From Rallus limicola (Eukaryota > Chordata > Aves > Gruiformes > Rallidae): a stretch of 64,000 bases of DNA. The notes below the pieces were generated by a model that ran no database searches, was not told where the DNA came from, and saw nothing but the letters and a program-made list of their open reading frames with translations. Positions within the stretch are counted from its first letter, which is position 1; each line of letters opens with the position of its first letter. This document shows positions 1 through 9,700 of this stretch, piece by piece. The position numbers and the translations under genes were made by a program. The stretch is from NCBI GenBank assembly GCA_022605955.1, contig JAKCOZ010000005.1, forward strand, positions 52,019,762-52,083,761, given 5' to 3'.

Positions 1-3000
1 TGGAAGAGCTGGAGAGGCAACACAGACACCCAGCTCCAAGATTAAGATGCAAACAGGTATCTTGTCTTAGGCTCAGGTACTTCCACTGCTTTAGTAGAAC
101 CAGAATGAATGCAAGGCATATCTCCAAATCCCCTGACAGCCTCAGCCTGAGCTCCTAATTAGCAGTTCAGTCCCTGCCCAGTGAGTGAAGGCAGGGGCTC
201 TCCCACACACCCACATTTGGCACGGGGCAGAGATTAATTTCCTGCTGACGCCAACGCAGAAAGCAGCCTGGGACTGAGCATTAGCATGTAACTGAGGTTT
301 CAGTGCAGCACGGCGATGGGGAAGAGGAAGAGGCATGTTGCATTGGCAAAATGACACCTTTTGGGGACACCTCCTGGGAGAAGGGCACCCCCACACCGCC
401 CTATGTTGCAAGGAAGTCCTTGGAGATATCTTTATCTTTCCTCTTTTTCTTCTCTTCTTTCTCCTTATCCTCCCTGCATGGCAGACAGCAGGGTAGGGGC
501 TGTAGTGGCTTGGGCTCCCAGGGGACACCTGAGTCCTGAGCCCACCCTGAGCTGCTGTAGGGGAGGCAAAGGACTCAGATTTTGTCCTCATTGCCATCCT
601 TCCCTCTTTTCTCAGGTATTTTCTCTGCTTAAGGGCAGGGCTATCACACTTCCCCATGGATGCCTCCTTCCTTGGTGGTTAAACAGGCTTGCTGCAGTTT
701 CACCTAATGTTTGTACCTTTTTTCCCCCCTCCAGGTTTGATCAAAGCCCAACATTCCCAACTTGTATGTTACCAAAGCATTTATTTGTGTACGAGCTCTC
801 TGCAACCTACTTGATATGCACAGGACTGTGGAAATGATGCTTCATAATCTCTCTTTTGGCAGCCACAGAGCTCTCTGGAGGGACTGGGCTGGGACAGCTG
901 AGAGTCTGAGGGGCACTCATCCACCTAACAAAGAGTAAAAACCATGCTGTTTACCACATCAAGCTGCATAAATATTGCACAAGCTGCAGATGCAGAGGTC
1001 ATCCCTGCATCTCGCTGAGGCAGGCAGGTCTGCTGGGCTGATCCATCCTGACGGGTAAATGGAGGCTTCACTTCCCTGCACCACTGCCCATGGAGGATGC
1101 TCTGTCAGCAGCAGCAAGTACCCTGTGCAGCACAAACAGGATAAAGCCTGCGTGCTTGTGCCTGCTACTGACCATTCACCATCTCTGAACAGTTCAGGAA
1201 ATGTTGTCCTGTGCTGGGGAAGGCAAGGGGGGCTGTGTCATATTTGACCCATGGAGCCTTCCCTTCCCATCTCTCAGTGCAGCAGTTGATGGTGTGTGCC
1301 ACTAGAGATGTGAACAAAGTGCCTGGTGTGCTCAGCTGCCTAGAAAAGCTGCTAGTTAAACATCTCAGGCATCTCTGGAAACCCCCAGCCCACACAAAGT
1401 CAGCAGTCGGGGTCTGCCACCTGTAAAGATGCAGCGTGCAATGGAGTGGCTGGAGGAGGAAAGCCCAGCCCTGCTGCTCAGTCCCCTGAGCTGCAGTGAA
1501 ACTCCCACCACAAGAAGAATGATGGCAAAAGGCACAATAACAGCAAAACCACAATTATAAGACTTGTTTCCACTCTTTTATTACAGCTGTTCAGCTCCTT
1601 GCAAGTTGCAGAGGAACTGCTGCTGGAAAAACACATTTTCAATTGAAAAGAGTAGAAAAAACATCCTCCCTTTGTTTCATCATCAGTTGTTCTGATTTTT
1701 TGTTTGCAACTCTCCACCATCCCCCCACCCAGAAAATTCTATAATGGGCATGTTTTAAAGTTAGCAGGATTACAACTGCTCAGGAACAAATCCCTTCCTA
1801 TCTACACCCCTTTACACTGAATGGCAGGAAACCAGCCCAAAAGGTAATCAAAACCAGTTGATGTAAAACTGTCTCCATTTTAAAATGTATTAAAAAAATT
1901 TCCTTAAAAACTTCCCATCAACCTTAAGAGGAGCCATGCACAGGGAATAAGACAGGTTCATCTACACAGGCAAGCACCTATGCCAGGTCTGGGCTCTGCA
2001 AGGGGACCAGATCCATCTGCACAGAGATCAGCAACCCTTACCCACGTTAGTCCTTGCAAGATTTTCATGATTGACACCAGACAGGGCTCCTGAGGATGGC
2101 CAAGGGCCAGCCTTATCTCAAGCTCATCAGCATTTTTGTCCTTTAAAAGGTGAACTGCAATGCAAATGTTTCAAATCCAGAGGAATGCAAAAATAGCAGC
2201 ATCCCAGAAGGGTTTCCCTGTCTGCCTTAAGATGCCTGGCTAATAAAGAGTGACACAAAACAGAAGGCTGAGGGGTTTCTATAGGCTGCTCTAACCCTTT
2301 GGCTCCAGAGCAAGTCAGGGCATCCTACTTTTGAATCTCAGTGTTGGAGAGGGAGTCAGACAAGTCTCAGGCAGTCAGACACATAATGGTTGTTATCAAG
2401 TGCTCACAGTCTAACAGGGATGGAGATAAGCACCTAAAAACATAGAAAATAAAAGAAGCCATCCAGGTTGGACTTTGAGTTTAGTGGGATTTTCTTTTTC
2501 CTTCCAAACACAAAAAAGTTGCAATCTGACACCATGGACAGTGTTCTGGGTAACTGTCCCCTTTCTCCACAGGAGATTCTGACCCCCTTTCCTCTCTCTG
2601 CACTGTGTCTCTGTGTGCTTTCAACAACCTTAGATCAAAGAGCTTACATTTTCTGAGCAACAAATACCTGGAGATTTGGGCTTCTGGGAGCAAACAACAT
2701 GAAAAACGGTGTTGAAAATGTCAACAAAAAGTTATGGCAAATATAATGTATTTTTCAAACACTTCCAGGAGCTTTCCCCATTATGGGCAGGGAAAACGTT
2801 CCCTTGCTGTATTTACAGAGATGTTTTCTGATGTCAGTAGAGATTGCCAGGGCAGTGACCCTGTGTATATGATGAGGCACTGCCAGGTACCAACCTGGGA
2901 TTCTCCTTGGCTTCACATAAGAGCAGGAGCAGTGGGGAGCATGAGGAAAATCACCTTTCTCTAGGACTGCAGCTCTGCCTGCCAGAGTAGGGTTTTGCCC

Positions 3001-4122
3001 TCAATTTCAGCATCCCAGCATGAGCCCCCCTTGCACAGTTCTGTATCTTTTGGAGGAGGCACCTTTCCAGAGTTTTTCTGAGCACAGAAACAGCAGCCAA
3101 TTCCTCTTTTGAACAGATCAAAGAAAACAGTAAAAATATCTCTGAAACTTCCTCACAGGCCTCAAGGGCCATTTATTTCCCCTCATTTATCTATTTTTTA
3201 ATCTAGTTTAGTTATTTCTTGAGCCCCAGGTGCCCACTCGATGGGCCAGAGAGGTGTCACACACCGTGTCCACAGTTGCAGAGGAAATCCTGACATCCTA
3301 CTCAACAGCACCTGTATTCACCTGAAGCCACTCCCATAAGGGAAACAGCATTGTACAGGAGGGGTTTTATCATTCACTAGGCACAGCAGTAAATATGACA
3401 CGGACAACAATGTCCCCAAGTTCCCTGATTTCCTGCAGAGGAGCTTTACTGGTTTATGGCAGCCAAAAATCAGGTCTGTGGATGGTGGTTACCTTTTCAT
3501 TTCTGGCACACATGTCCTCCCTACCACCTGCCCGATGCGCTGGCTGGTCCAGATTTGTTTAGCACATCTCCCTCTCCACTCTCCATTTGTCCCATCTGCT
3601 TTCCAGGAGGAGCTCTCCTCTGCATAACCCTGCCTGTCACAGCAGATAACGATGCTCTTTGTGTTTTTCCCCAAGAGACAGATGGAAAAGAGAAGAAGAA
3701 GGAGGCATCTCAGACACGCTGTCGTGGTGTCAGAGGGGCTGGCTGCGACGGGCTGGTGGGGAAGAGGCTTGTCTGACACTGGGGCTTCACCAGCCGGCAG
3801 GAAGGCACTGAGGGGGACCCTGCAACTCGACTCCTATGAGGGAGTTATGGGAGCATATGAAGGGATCTCCAGCTGATGTTCAGGAGAGAGAGATGGAGAA
3901 AAGAAATGAACCTGATGAAGGGCCAGTCCCCAGCAGAGGCAGAATTGCAAGGTTGCTTGCAAGTAGGACAAACTCGGATGCTAAGGATGACCCGCAAACA
4001 TCACATCTCCTTGGAAATGGCCTGGATACAAAACCACGTATTAACTCCTGCTGTAACAGAGCTTGGTGCCAGGGGCTTTATTTTCCTCCTCAGAACATAA
4101 ACAAAGAACATCCTGGCTTTAA

Positions 4123-4127
4123 GTGTA
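4123..4127. repeat. Target-site duplication, left copy (GTGTA)
   Basis: The five bases GTGTA directly precede the TG of the left LTR. The same five bases directly follow the CA of the right LTR at 10995-10999. A 5-bp duplication is the usual footprint of ERV-L and several other retroviral integrases. It shows that the element inserted here as one intact unit. Confidence 0.9.
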
Positions 4128-4302
4128 TGTCCTGGTTTCAGTCAGGATAGAGTTAATTTCATTTGTAGCAGCGGATGGAATGCTGTGTTTGGGAGTTAAA
4201 ATGAAAACAGTGCTGATAACACCCTGATGTTTTTAGTTGCAGTCAGACAGTCAATGCCAGGACAGGTGACCCAGATGGGCCAAAGAGAATATTCCATGCC
4301 AA

Positions 4303-4310
4303 TTACGTCC
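4303..4310 (+). promoter_or_regulatory. CRE/ATF-like motif in the LTR
   Basis: TTACGTCC sits in the U3 part just after the conserved AATATTCCATGCC segment. In related avian LTRs I remember a palindromic TGACGTCA followed by a TATA box at this place. Here the site is imperfect and an A/G-rich run replaces the TATA box. Function is inferred. The same motif is present in the right LTR 6279 bases further on. Confidence 0.4.
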
Positions 4311-4535
4311 TGCCCAGGAAAAAGGGGGGCTGATGGGAGGAAGAAGGGGCGGTTCCGGGACGCGAGCGGCCGGGACGCGAGGGTCTTGGGGGACGGTCGG
4401 GTTCCGGGACGGCTCTGGGTGGTACGGCCTGAGTTGTGTGGTTCGGTGAGAAACTGCATTGTGTATCAATATTTTCATATTCTTTTGCTCTATAGTCCTG
4501 TTAGCATTGTATATATTTTATTTTTCTGTTATCTT

Positions 4536-4541
4536 AGTAAA
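4536..4541 (+). terminator. Candidate poly(A) signal AGTAAA in the 5' LTR (copy at 10815-10820)
   Basis: AGTAAA within TTAGTAAACTATCC is a known weaker variant of AATAAA. It lies downstream of the A/T-rich block and upstream of the pyrimidine-rich part, where an R region is expected. No canonical AATAAA is present in the LTR. The functional copy would be the one in the right LTR. Confidence 0.45.
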
Positions 4542-4715
4542 CTATCCTTATCCCAACCCACGGGCCTCTTAGTTTCTTGGTTTTGGAGTTATTTGCCCCT
4601 TCCTTTTCCCTTCCCTTGTTTCCCCCCTCCCCTTTTTCCCTTTTCTCCTGCTCTTTTACTTTAAGGAGCAGGCAGCTGCGTGGATCTCGGCCCAAGCCGG
4701 GGTGAAACCACGACA

Positions 4716-4833
4716 GTCTTTTTGGCGCCCAACGTGGGGCCCGAAAGGTTGGGATAACGGTAGATCTGACCCTGACGTGATTGCAATTAAGACAAAGTTG
4801 TGATAAGTACTGTTGTTTAAGCAGTCTCCGATC
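4716..4833 (+). other. Proviral 5' leader between LTR and gag
   Basis: This 118-base untranslated leader holds the primer-binding site and then an unremarkable stretch that should contain packaging and dimerisation signals. There is no ATG in it upstream of the gag start, so scanning ribosomes would reach the gag ATG first. I see no strong splice donor, which fits the absence of env. Confidence 0.7.
4723..4740 (+). promoter_or_regulatory. Primer-binding site, tRNA-Lys(CUU) type
   Basis: TGGCGCCCAACGTGGGGC is an 18-base match to the complement of the 3' end of tRNA-Lys1,2, the primer also used by foamy viruses and Mason-Pfizer-type viruses. It starts 7 bases after the LTR end (spacer GTCTTTT), longer than the usual 2-3 bases. 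It primes minus-strand DNA synthesis. The mammalian ERV-L prototype is named for a leucine tRNA primer, so this avian relative uses a different primer. Confidence 0.9.
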
Positions 4834-6714
4834 ATGATGCTGTGTTATTTATTCCTATGTCTCTTGTTCTTGTATTTTATGATAACAGTCTATGATACAG
4901 GAATATCGAGGATTGTGAACTTGTGCTGGTATTTATATGAAATCTTGCTGCCCTGTTCATTTTATGGACAGGGTGGGTTTAAAAACGGCAGCTGGTATGG
5001 TGGGAGTACTGCTTTCTTTTCCTTTGGGCTAAATACAACAACTCTGCTAGCAGTTTTTAAAAACTTCCAATATCCCTGGGATATTCAAACTAGCATTTTG
5101 TTGTTTTTAGCTTTGGTGCAGATGGTTCAGTTGTTGTCAAATATTAAGCAGAGGTTTATGAATACCACTCAAGAGTTTTCTGCGAGGCCAGATAAACATG
5201 AGTGGCAGGGCATGTGGCAGAGCATGGGCAGGTACCTAGGTACTTTCTCACTTCCAATGGCTTGGAGTTTCACTCCTGAGCAGTTACAGGACCCTGGTAA
5301 AGTTACTGCATATCTGAAAAGGAATTGCTGTAAGTTTACCAGAGAAGCACACCTTACTGCACTGTGCTGGGCCCTGGCCACTATTTACAAAACACTGCTT
5401 GATAACAGGCAGTACTGTCAGCACTGTCAGAGGGAAAGGAATGAAAACAAACCAGCAAAGACTGCAGCTGCTGCAACCCCTATGACTGGCACTGCAGCTA
5501 CTGTAACTTCTGTGACTAGTACTGTGGCTACTGCAACTAGTCCAACCAATGCTGCAGCTGCTGCAACCCCTATGACTGGCACTGCAGCCACTGTAACTTC
5601 TGTGACTAGCACTGTGGCTACTGCCACTAGTCCAACCAATGCTGCAGCTACTGCCACCCCTACAGCAGATACTGCTGATAAAACAAAAAACCAACCCCCG
5701 CCAGTGTCTGTTGCTCCCGTACAAAAGAGGAAACACACAAAGAAATCAGTTCGTGTAGTGAAGGATGATGATGATGAAGCAGGGCCATCTGGAGCATGTC
5801 AGGATGGAGCAGGGCCATCTCAGGCATCTCAGGATGGAGCAGGGCCAGAGATTGTCACACGATCCCTGACCCTGAGTGAGCTGCGTGAGGTTCGAAAAGA
5901 TTTCAGCCGCCGCCCAGGTGAGCACATCATCACCTGGTTGCTCCGATGCTGGGATCTAGGGGCCAGTAGTCTGGAATTAGATGGCAGGGAGGCCAAGCAG
6001 TTGGGATCCCTAGCTAGAGAAGGAGGCATTGATAAGGAAATTGGGAAAAAGCCAGAAATCCTCAGCCTCTGGAGGCGACTACTGTCAAGTGTGGAGGAAA
6101 GGTATCCCATAAAGGAATATATTACATGTCACTCACCCAAGTGTAACAGCATAGAGGCTGTTATCCAGTACCTGAGAGAATTAGCTGTACGGGAGATCAT
6201 TTATTATGATCTGGACAATACACAGAATCCTTCTGATCCTGATGAAGTTATATGCACCCCAGATATGTGGCGTAAGGTTGTACGAAGTGCACCAGCAGGG
6301 CACACCAATTCACTAGCATCAATAGACTGGGAGGATGCATATCCACCAACTGTAGAACAAGTGTCCTGGCGACTCCGGAAATATGAGGACAATGTTTCCC
6401 ACTCTATGATCGCAGCGGTAGAGAAACTGGTCAAACGATTTGACCAACATTGGGGCAATGTTGCAGCTACTAGGAGAAAGCGTCCATCATCCCAGAAGGG
6501 AGGATACAGAAGGTACACACCACGAGACACGGTGCGAGGGCAGCTGTGGTCTTACCTGCGTGACCATGGTGAGGACATGAGGAAGTGGCATATGCAGCCC
6601 ACCTCAGCCCTCCAGGCACGAGTAGATGAGCTTCGAGGTAAAAGAATCGCACAACGCAATGTTGTCAGGAAGAAGGCTGCACCAGTGAGCAGCCAATACG
6701 ATCAGCAACAATAG
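4834..6714 (+). CDS. gag: Gag polyprotein of ERV-L type provirus, 626 aa, hydrophobic N-terminus
   Basis: The structural polyprotein. Its frame is open from 4807, but the first ATG is at 4834 (ATC ATG ATG, A at -3), giving 626 residues. Residues 2-19 are almost purely hydrophobic, with further hydrophobic stretches near 25-41, 58-75 and 85-101. A CxxC lies at 195-198. Residues 210-276 hold a Thr/Ala/Val repeat with a 30-residue period. A basic run KRKHTKK is at 298-304, an acidic DDDDE at 311-315, and a second repeat with a 10-residue period (AGPS...QDG) follows from 316. From 343 (RSLTLSELREVRKDF) to about 545 is the conserved, capsid-like part. The tail from 547 (RRKR) is basic and could bind RNA, with no CCHC zinc knuckle, as in foamy viruses. 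It ends CAA CAA TAG, with pol in the same frame. ERV-L assignment is from overall resemblance; the N-terminal membrane-like segment is unusual. Confidence 0.9.
   Translation: MMLCYLFLCLLFLYFMITVYDTGISRIVNLCWYLYEILLPCSFYGQGGFKNGSWYGGSTAFFSFGLNTTTLLAVFKNFQYPWDIQTSILLFLALVQMVQLLSNIKQRFMNTTQEFSARPDKHEWQGMWQSMGRYLGTFSLPMAWSFTPEQLQDPGKVTAYLKRNCCKFTREAHLTALCWALATIYKTLLDNRQYCQHCQRERNENKPAKTAAAATPMTGTAATVTSVTSTVATATSPTNAAAAATPMTGTAATVTSVTSTVATATSPTNAAATATPTADTADKTKNQPPPVSVAPVQKRKHTKKSVRVVKDDDDEAGPSGACQDGAGPSQASQDGAGPEIVTRSLTLSELREVRKDFSRRPGEHIITWLLRCWDLGASSLELDGREAKQLGSLAREGGIDKEIGKKPEILSLWRRLLSSVEERYPIKEYITCHSPKCNSIEAVIQYLRELAVREIIYYDLDNTQNPSDPDEVICTPDMWRKVVRSAPAGHTNSLASIDWEDAYPPTVEQVSWRLRKYEDNVSHSMIAAVEKLVKRFDQHWGNVAATRRKRPSSQKGGYRRYTPRDTVRGQLWSYLRDHGEDMRKWHMQPTSALQARVDELRGKRIAQRNVVRKKAAPVSSQYDQQQ
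5462..5661 (+). repeat. 90-bp tandem repeat inside gag (2.2 copies)
   Basis: Copies run 5462-5551 and 5552-5641, with a partial third to about 5661. The two full copies differ at three bases (in GCT/GCC, AGT/AGC and GCA/GCC codons), all silent. They encode a 30-residue unit rich in Thr, Ala, Val and Ser, built itself from shorter T-x-A/V-T motifs. Such a segment is likely disordered. Confidence 0.9.
5779..5848 (+). repeat. 30-bp tandem repeat inside gag (2.3 copies)
   Basis: GCAGGGCCATCT recurs at 5779 and 5809, and GCAGGGCCA recurs at 5839, a period of 30 bases or 10 codons (AGPS-x-A-x-QDG). It follows the acidic DDDDE run and separates the low-complexity linker from the conserved capsid-like domain. 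Confidence 0.85.
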
Positions 6715-6789
6715 AGGGGCCCTGCCTCCAGCCAGGTGGAGGAGAGGGATAACCGTGTTTATTGGACTGTGTGGATCAGATGGCCTGGC
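6712..6789 (+). promoter_or_regulatory. gag/pol readthrough stop with downstream hairpin and possible pseudoknot
   Basis: TAG at 6712-6714 ends gag in the context CAA TAG AGG, and pol continues in the same frame with no other stop. Ten bases after the TAG, CCTCCA (6725-6730) pairs perfectly with TGGAGG (6737-6742) around the six-base loop GCCAGG (6731-6736). That loop is perfectly complementary to CCTGGC at 6784-6789, giving a potential pseudoknot. Murine leukaemia virus uses an 8-base spacer and a pseudoknot after a UAG for the same purpose. The pairing is seen in the sequence; the function is inferred. Confidence 0.6.
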
Positions 6790-9700
6790 ATGTCAGACCC
6801 ACAAGAGTACAAGGCTCTGGTGGATACTGGTGCCCAGTGTACGATAATGCCATCGAATCATGTAGGGACAAAACCTGTCAGCATTTCTGGAGTGACAGGT
6901 GGATCCCAACAATTGACTGTGTTAGAGGCTGAAGTGAGCTTAACTGGGAAGGACTGGGAGAAACACCCAATTGTGACTGGCCCAGAAGCTCCATGCATTT
7001 TAGGTATAGATTACCTCCGTAGAGGTTATTTTAAGGACCCAAAAGGGTACCGGTGGGCTTTTGGAATAGCTGCTTTGGAGACAGAAGGCACTGAGCAATT
7101 GCGTGCCTTGCCTGGACTCTCTGATGATCCTTCTGTTGTGGGGTTATTGAAGGTTGAAGAACAGCAGGTGCCAATTGCTACAACGACGGTGCACAGGAGA
7201 CAATACCGTACTAACAGGGATTCCCTGATCCCCATCCATAAGCTGATTCGTCAACTAGAGAATCAAGGGGTGATCAGCCGAACCCGCTCACCCTTTAACA
7301 GTCCCATATGGCCAGTGCGGAAGTCCGATGGAGAGTGGAGGCTGACAGTGGATTATCGTGGCCTAAACGAAGTCACTCCAGGTATGAGTGCTGCTGTACC
7401 AGACATGCTGGAACTGCAGTATGAATTGGAGTCAAAGGCAGCCAAGTGGTATGCCACAATTGACATTGCAAATGCTTTCTTCTCAATACCACTGGCGCCA
7501 GAGTGCAGGCCACAATTTGCTTTCACTTGGAGGGGCATCCAATACACGTGGAATCGTCTGCCCCAGGGGTGGAAACACAGCCCCACCATTTGCCATGGAC
7601 TAATTCAGACCACACTGGAAAAGGGTGAAGCCCCAGAGCACCTGCAGTATATTGATGACATCATTGTATGGGGCAATACAGCAGAGGAAGTATTTGAGAA
7701 AGGAAAAAGGATAATTCAAATCCTTTTGGAAGCTGGTTTTGCTATAAAGCAAAGTAAAGTCAAGGGGCCTACCCGAGAAATCCAGTTTTTAGGAATAAAA
7801 TGGCAGGATGGGCGTCGTCAGATCCCAATGGACATTATCAATAAAATAGCAGCTATGTCTCCACCAAGCAACAAAAAGGAAACACAAGCTTTCTTAGGTG
7901 TTATAGGTTTTTGGCGAATGCATATCCCAAACTACAGTCTCATTGTGAGCCCACTCTACCACGTAACTCGGAAGAAGAATGATTTCCAATGGGGCCCTGA
8001 GCAGCAGCAAGCCTTTGAACAGATCAAACGCGAGATAGTCCATGCAGTAGCCCTTGGGCCTGTCCGGACAGGGACAGATGTTAAAAATGTGCTTTACACT
8101 GCAGCCGGGGAGAATGGCCCTACCTGGAGTCTCTGGCAGAAAGCACAAGGGGAGACTAGAGGTCGACCACTGGGGTTTTGGAGTCGGGCCTACAAAGGAT
8201 CTGAGGCCAATTATACTCCAACAGAAAAGGAAATACTGGCCGCCTATGAAGGGGTTCGAGCCGCTTCAGAAGTGATTGGAACTGAAGCTCAACTCCTCCT
8301 GGCACCCCGACTGCCGGTGCTGGGCTGGATGTTCAAAGGGAAGGTCCCTTCTACACACCATGCCACTGATGCTACGTGGAGCAAGTGGGTTGCACTAATT
8401 ACTCAGCGGGCTCGAATAGGAAACCCTAATCGCCCAGGAATCGTGGAAGTGATCACAGACTGGCCAGAAGGCAAAGATTTTGGGATGTCACCAGAGGACG
8501 AGGAGGTGACACGTGCTGAAGAAGCCCCACCTTACAACAAACTGCCAGAGAATGAGAAGCGATATGCCCTGTTTACCGATGGCTCCTGTCGCCTTGTGGG
8601 AAGGCAGCGAAGATGGAAAGCTGCTGTATGGAGTCCTACCAGACAAGTAGCAGAAGCCACTGAAGGAAAAGGTGAATCAAGCCAATTTGCTGAGGTGAAG
8701 GCCATCCAGTTGGCCTTGGACATTGCTGAGAGAGAAAAGTGGCCAATGCTCTATCTTTATACTGACTCATGGATGGTAGCTAATGCCCTGTGGGGTTGGT
8801 TGCAACAGTGGAAAAAGAACAACTGGCAGCGTAGAGGCAAACCCATATGGGCTGCTGACTTATGGCAAGACATTGCTACCCGATTAGAGAGGCTTGTTGT
8901 AAAGGTACGTCATGTTGATGCCCATGTATCTAAGAGTCGAGCCATGGAGGAACATCAAAACAACCATCAGGTAGATAAGGCTGCTAGGATTGAAGTGGCT
9001 CAGGTAGATCTAGACTGGCAACATAAAGGTGAATTATTCATAGCTCGATGGGCTCATGATTCCTCAGGTCATCAAGGGAGAGATGCAACATATAGATGGG
9101 CTCGAGATCGAGGGGTGGACTTAACCATGGATGCTATTGCACAAGTTATCCATGAATGTGAGACGTGTGCCGCAATTAAGCAGGCGAAGCGGTTGAAGCC
9201 GCTTTGGTATGGGGGACGGTGGATGAAATATAAATATGGGGAGGCCTGGCAGATTGATTACATCACCCTCCCACAAACCCGCCATGGCAAACGCTATGTG
9301 CTTACAATGGTGGAGGCTACCACTGGCTGGCTAGAAACATATCCTGTACCCCATGCTACTGCCCGGAATACAATCCTGGGTCTTGAAAGGCAAGTCCTAT
9401 GGCGACACGGCACCCCAGAAAGAATCGAGTCAGACAACGGGACTCATTTCCGAAATGCTCTCATAGACACCTGGGCCAAAGAGCATGGCATTGAATGGGT
9501 GTACCACATTCCTTATCATGCACCAGCCTCTGGGAAAATTGAACGATATAATGGACTCTTAAAGACTACCCTGAAAGCAATGGGTGGTGGAACATTCAAA
9601 CATTGGGATACAAATTTGGCAAAAGCCACGTGGTTAGTTAACTCTAGGGGTTCTACCAATCGGGCTGGCCCTGCCCAGTCAAAATTTCCGTGTACTGTAG

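Larger units (their letters stand above)
4128..4715 (+). repeat. 5' LTR of ERV-L type provirus
   Basis: This is a 588-bp long terminal repeat with TG...CA ends. It starts TGTCCTGGTTTCAGTCAGGA, resembling the start of the abundant avian ERV-L LTRs as I remember them. The right LTR at 10407-10994 reads identical to it by eye. Inside are a TTACGTCC motif (4303-4310, CRE/ATF-like), a GC-rich CpG block with a repeated GGGACGCGAG (4357-4366 and 4372-4381), an A/T run TATATATTTTATTT near 4510, an AGTAAA hexamer (4536-4541) that can serve as poly(A) signal, and a long pyrimidine tract at about 4597-4660. It acts as promoter and enhancer for the + strand proviral RNA. The exact U3/R/U5 limits cannot be set from sequence alone. 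Confidence 0.95.

Noticed and set aside
4196..4664. Open frames inside the LTRs on both strands (repeated at 10475-10943)
   Set aside because: They lie in regulatory sequence, run through promoter and poly(A) parts, and resemble no protein.
4813..4833. Seven extra codons upstream of the gag ATG, starting at TTG
   Set aside because: TTG is not an efficient start in vertebrates, and an ATG in good context follows at 4834.
5284..5738. Antisense frames opposite the gag repeats, rich in Ser/Cys/Val/Ala
   Set aside because: Shadows created by the repetitive codon pattern of gag.
6736..6738. GTG as an independent start of pol
   Set aside because: The frame is continuous with gag across a single TAG, and the hairpin sits here. 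Readthrough explains expression better.
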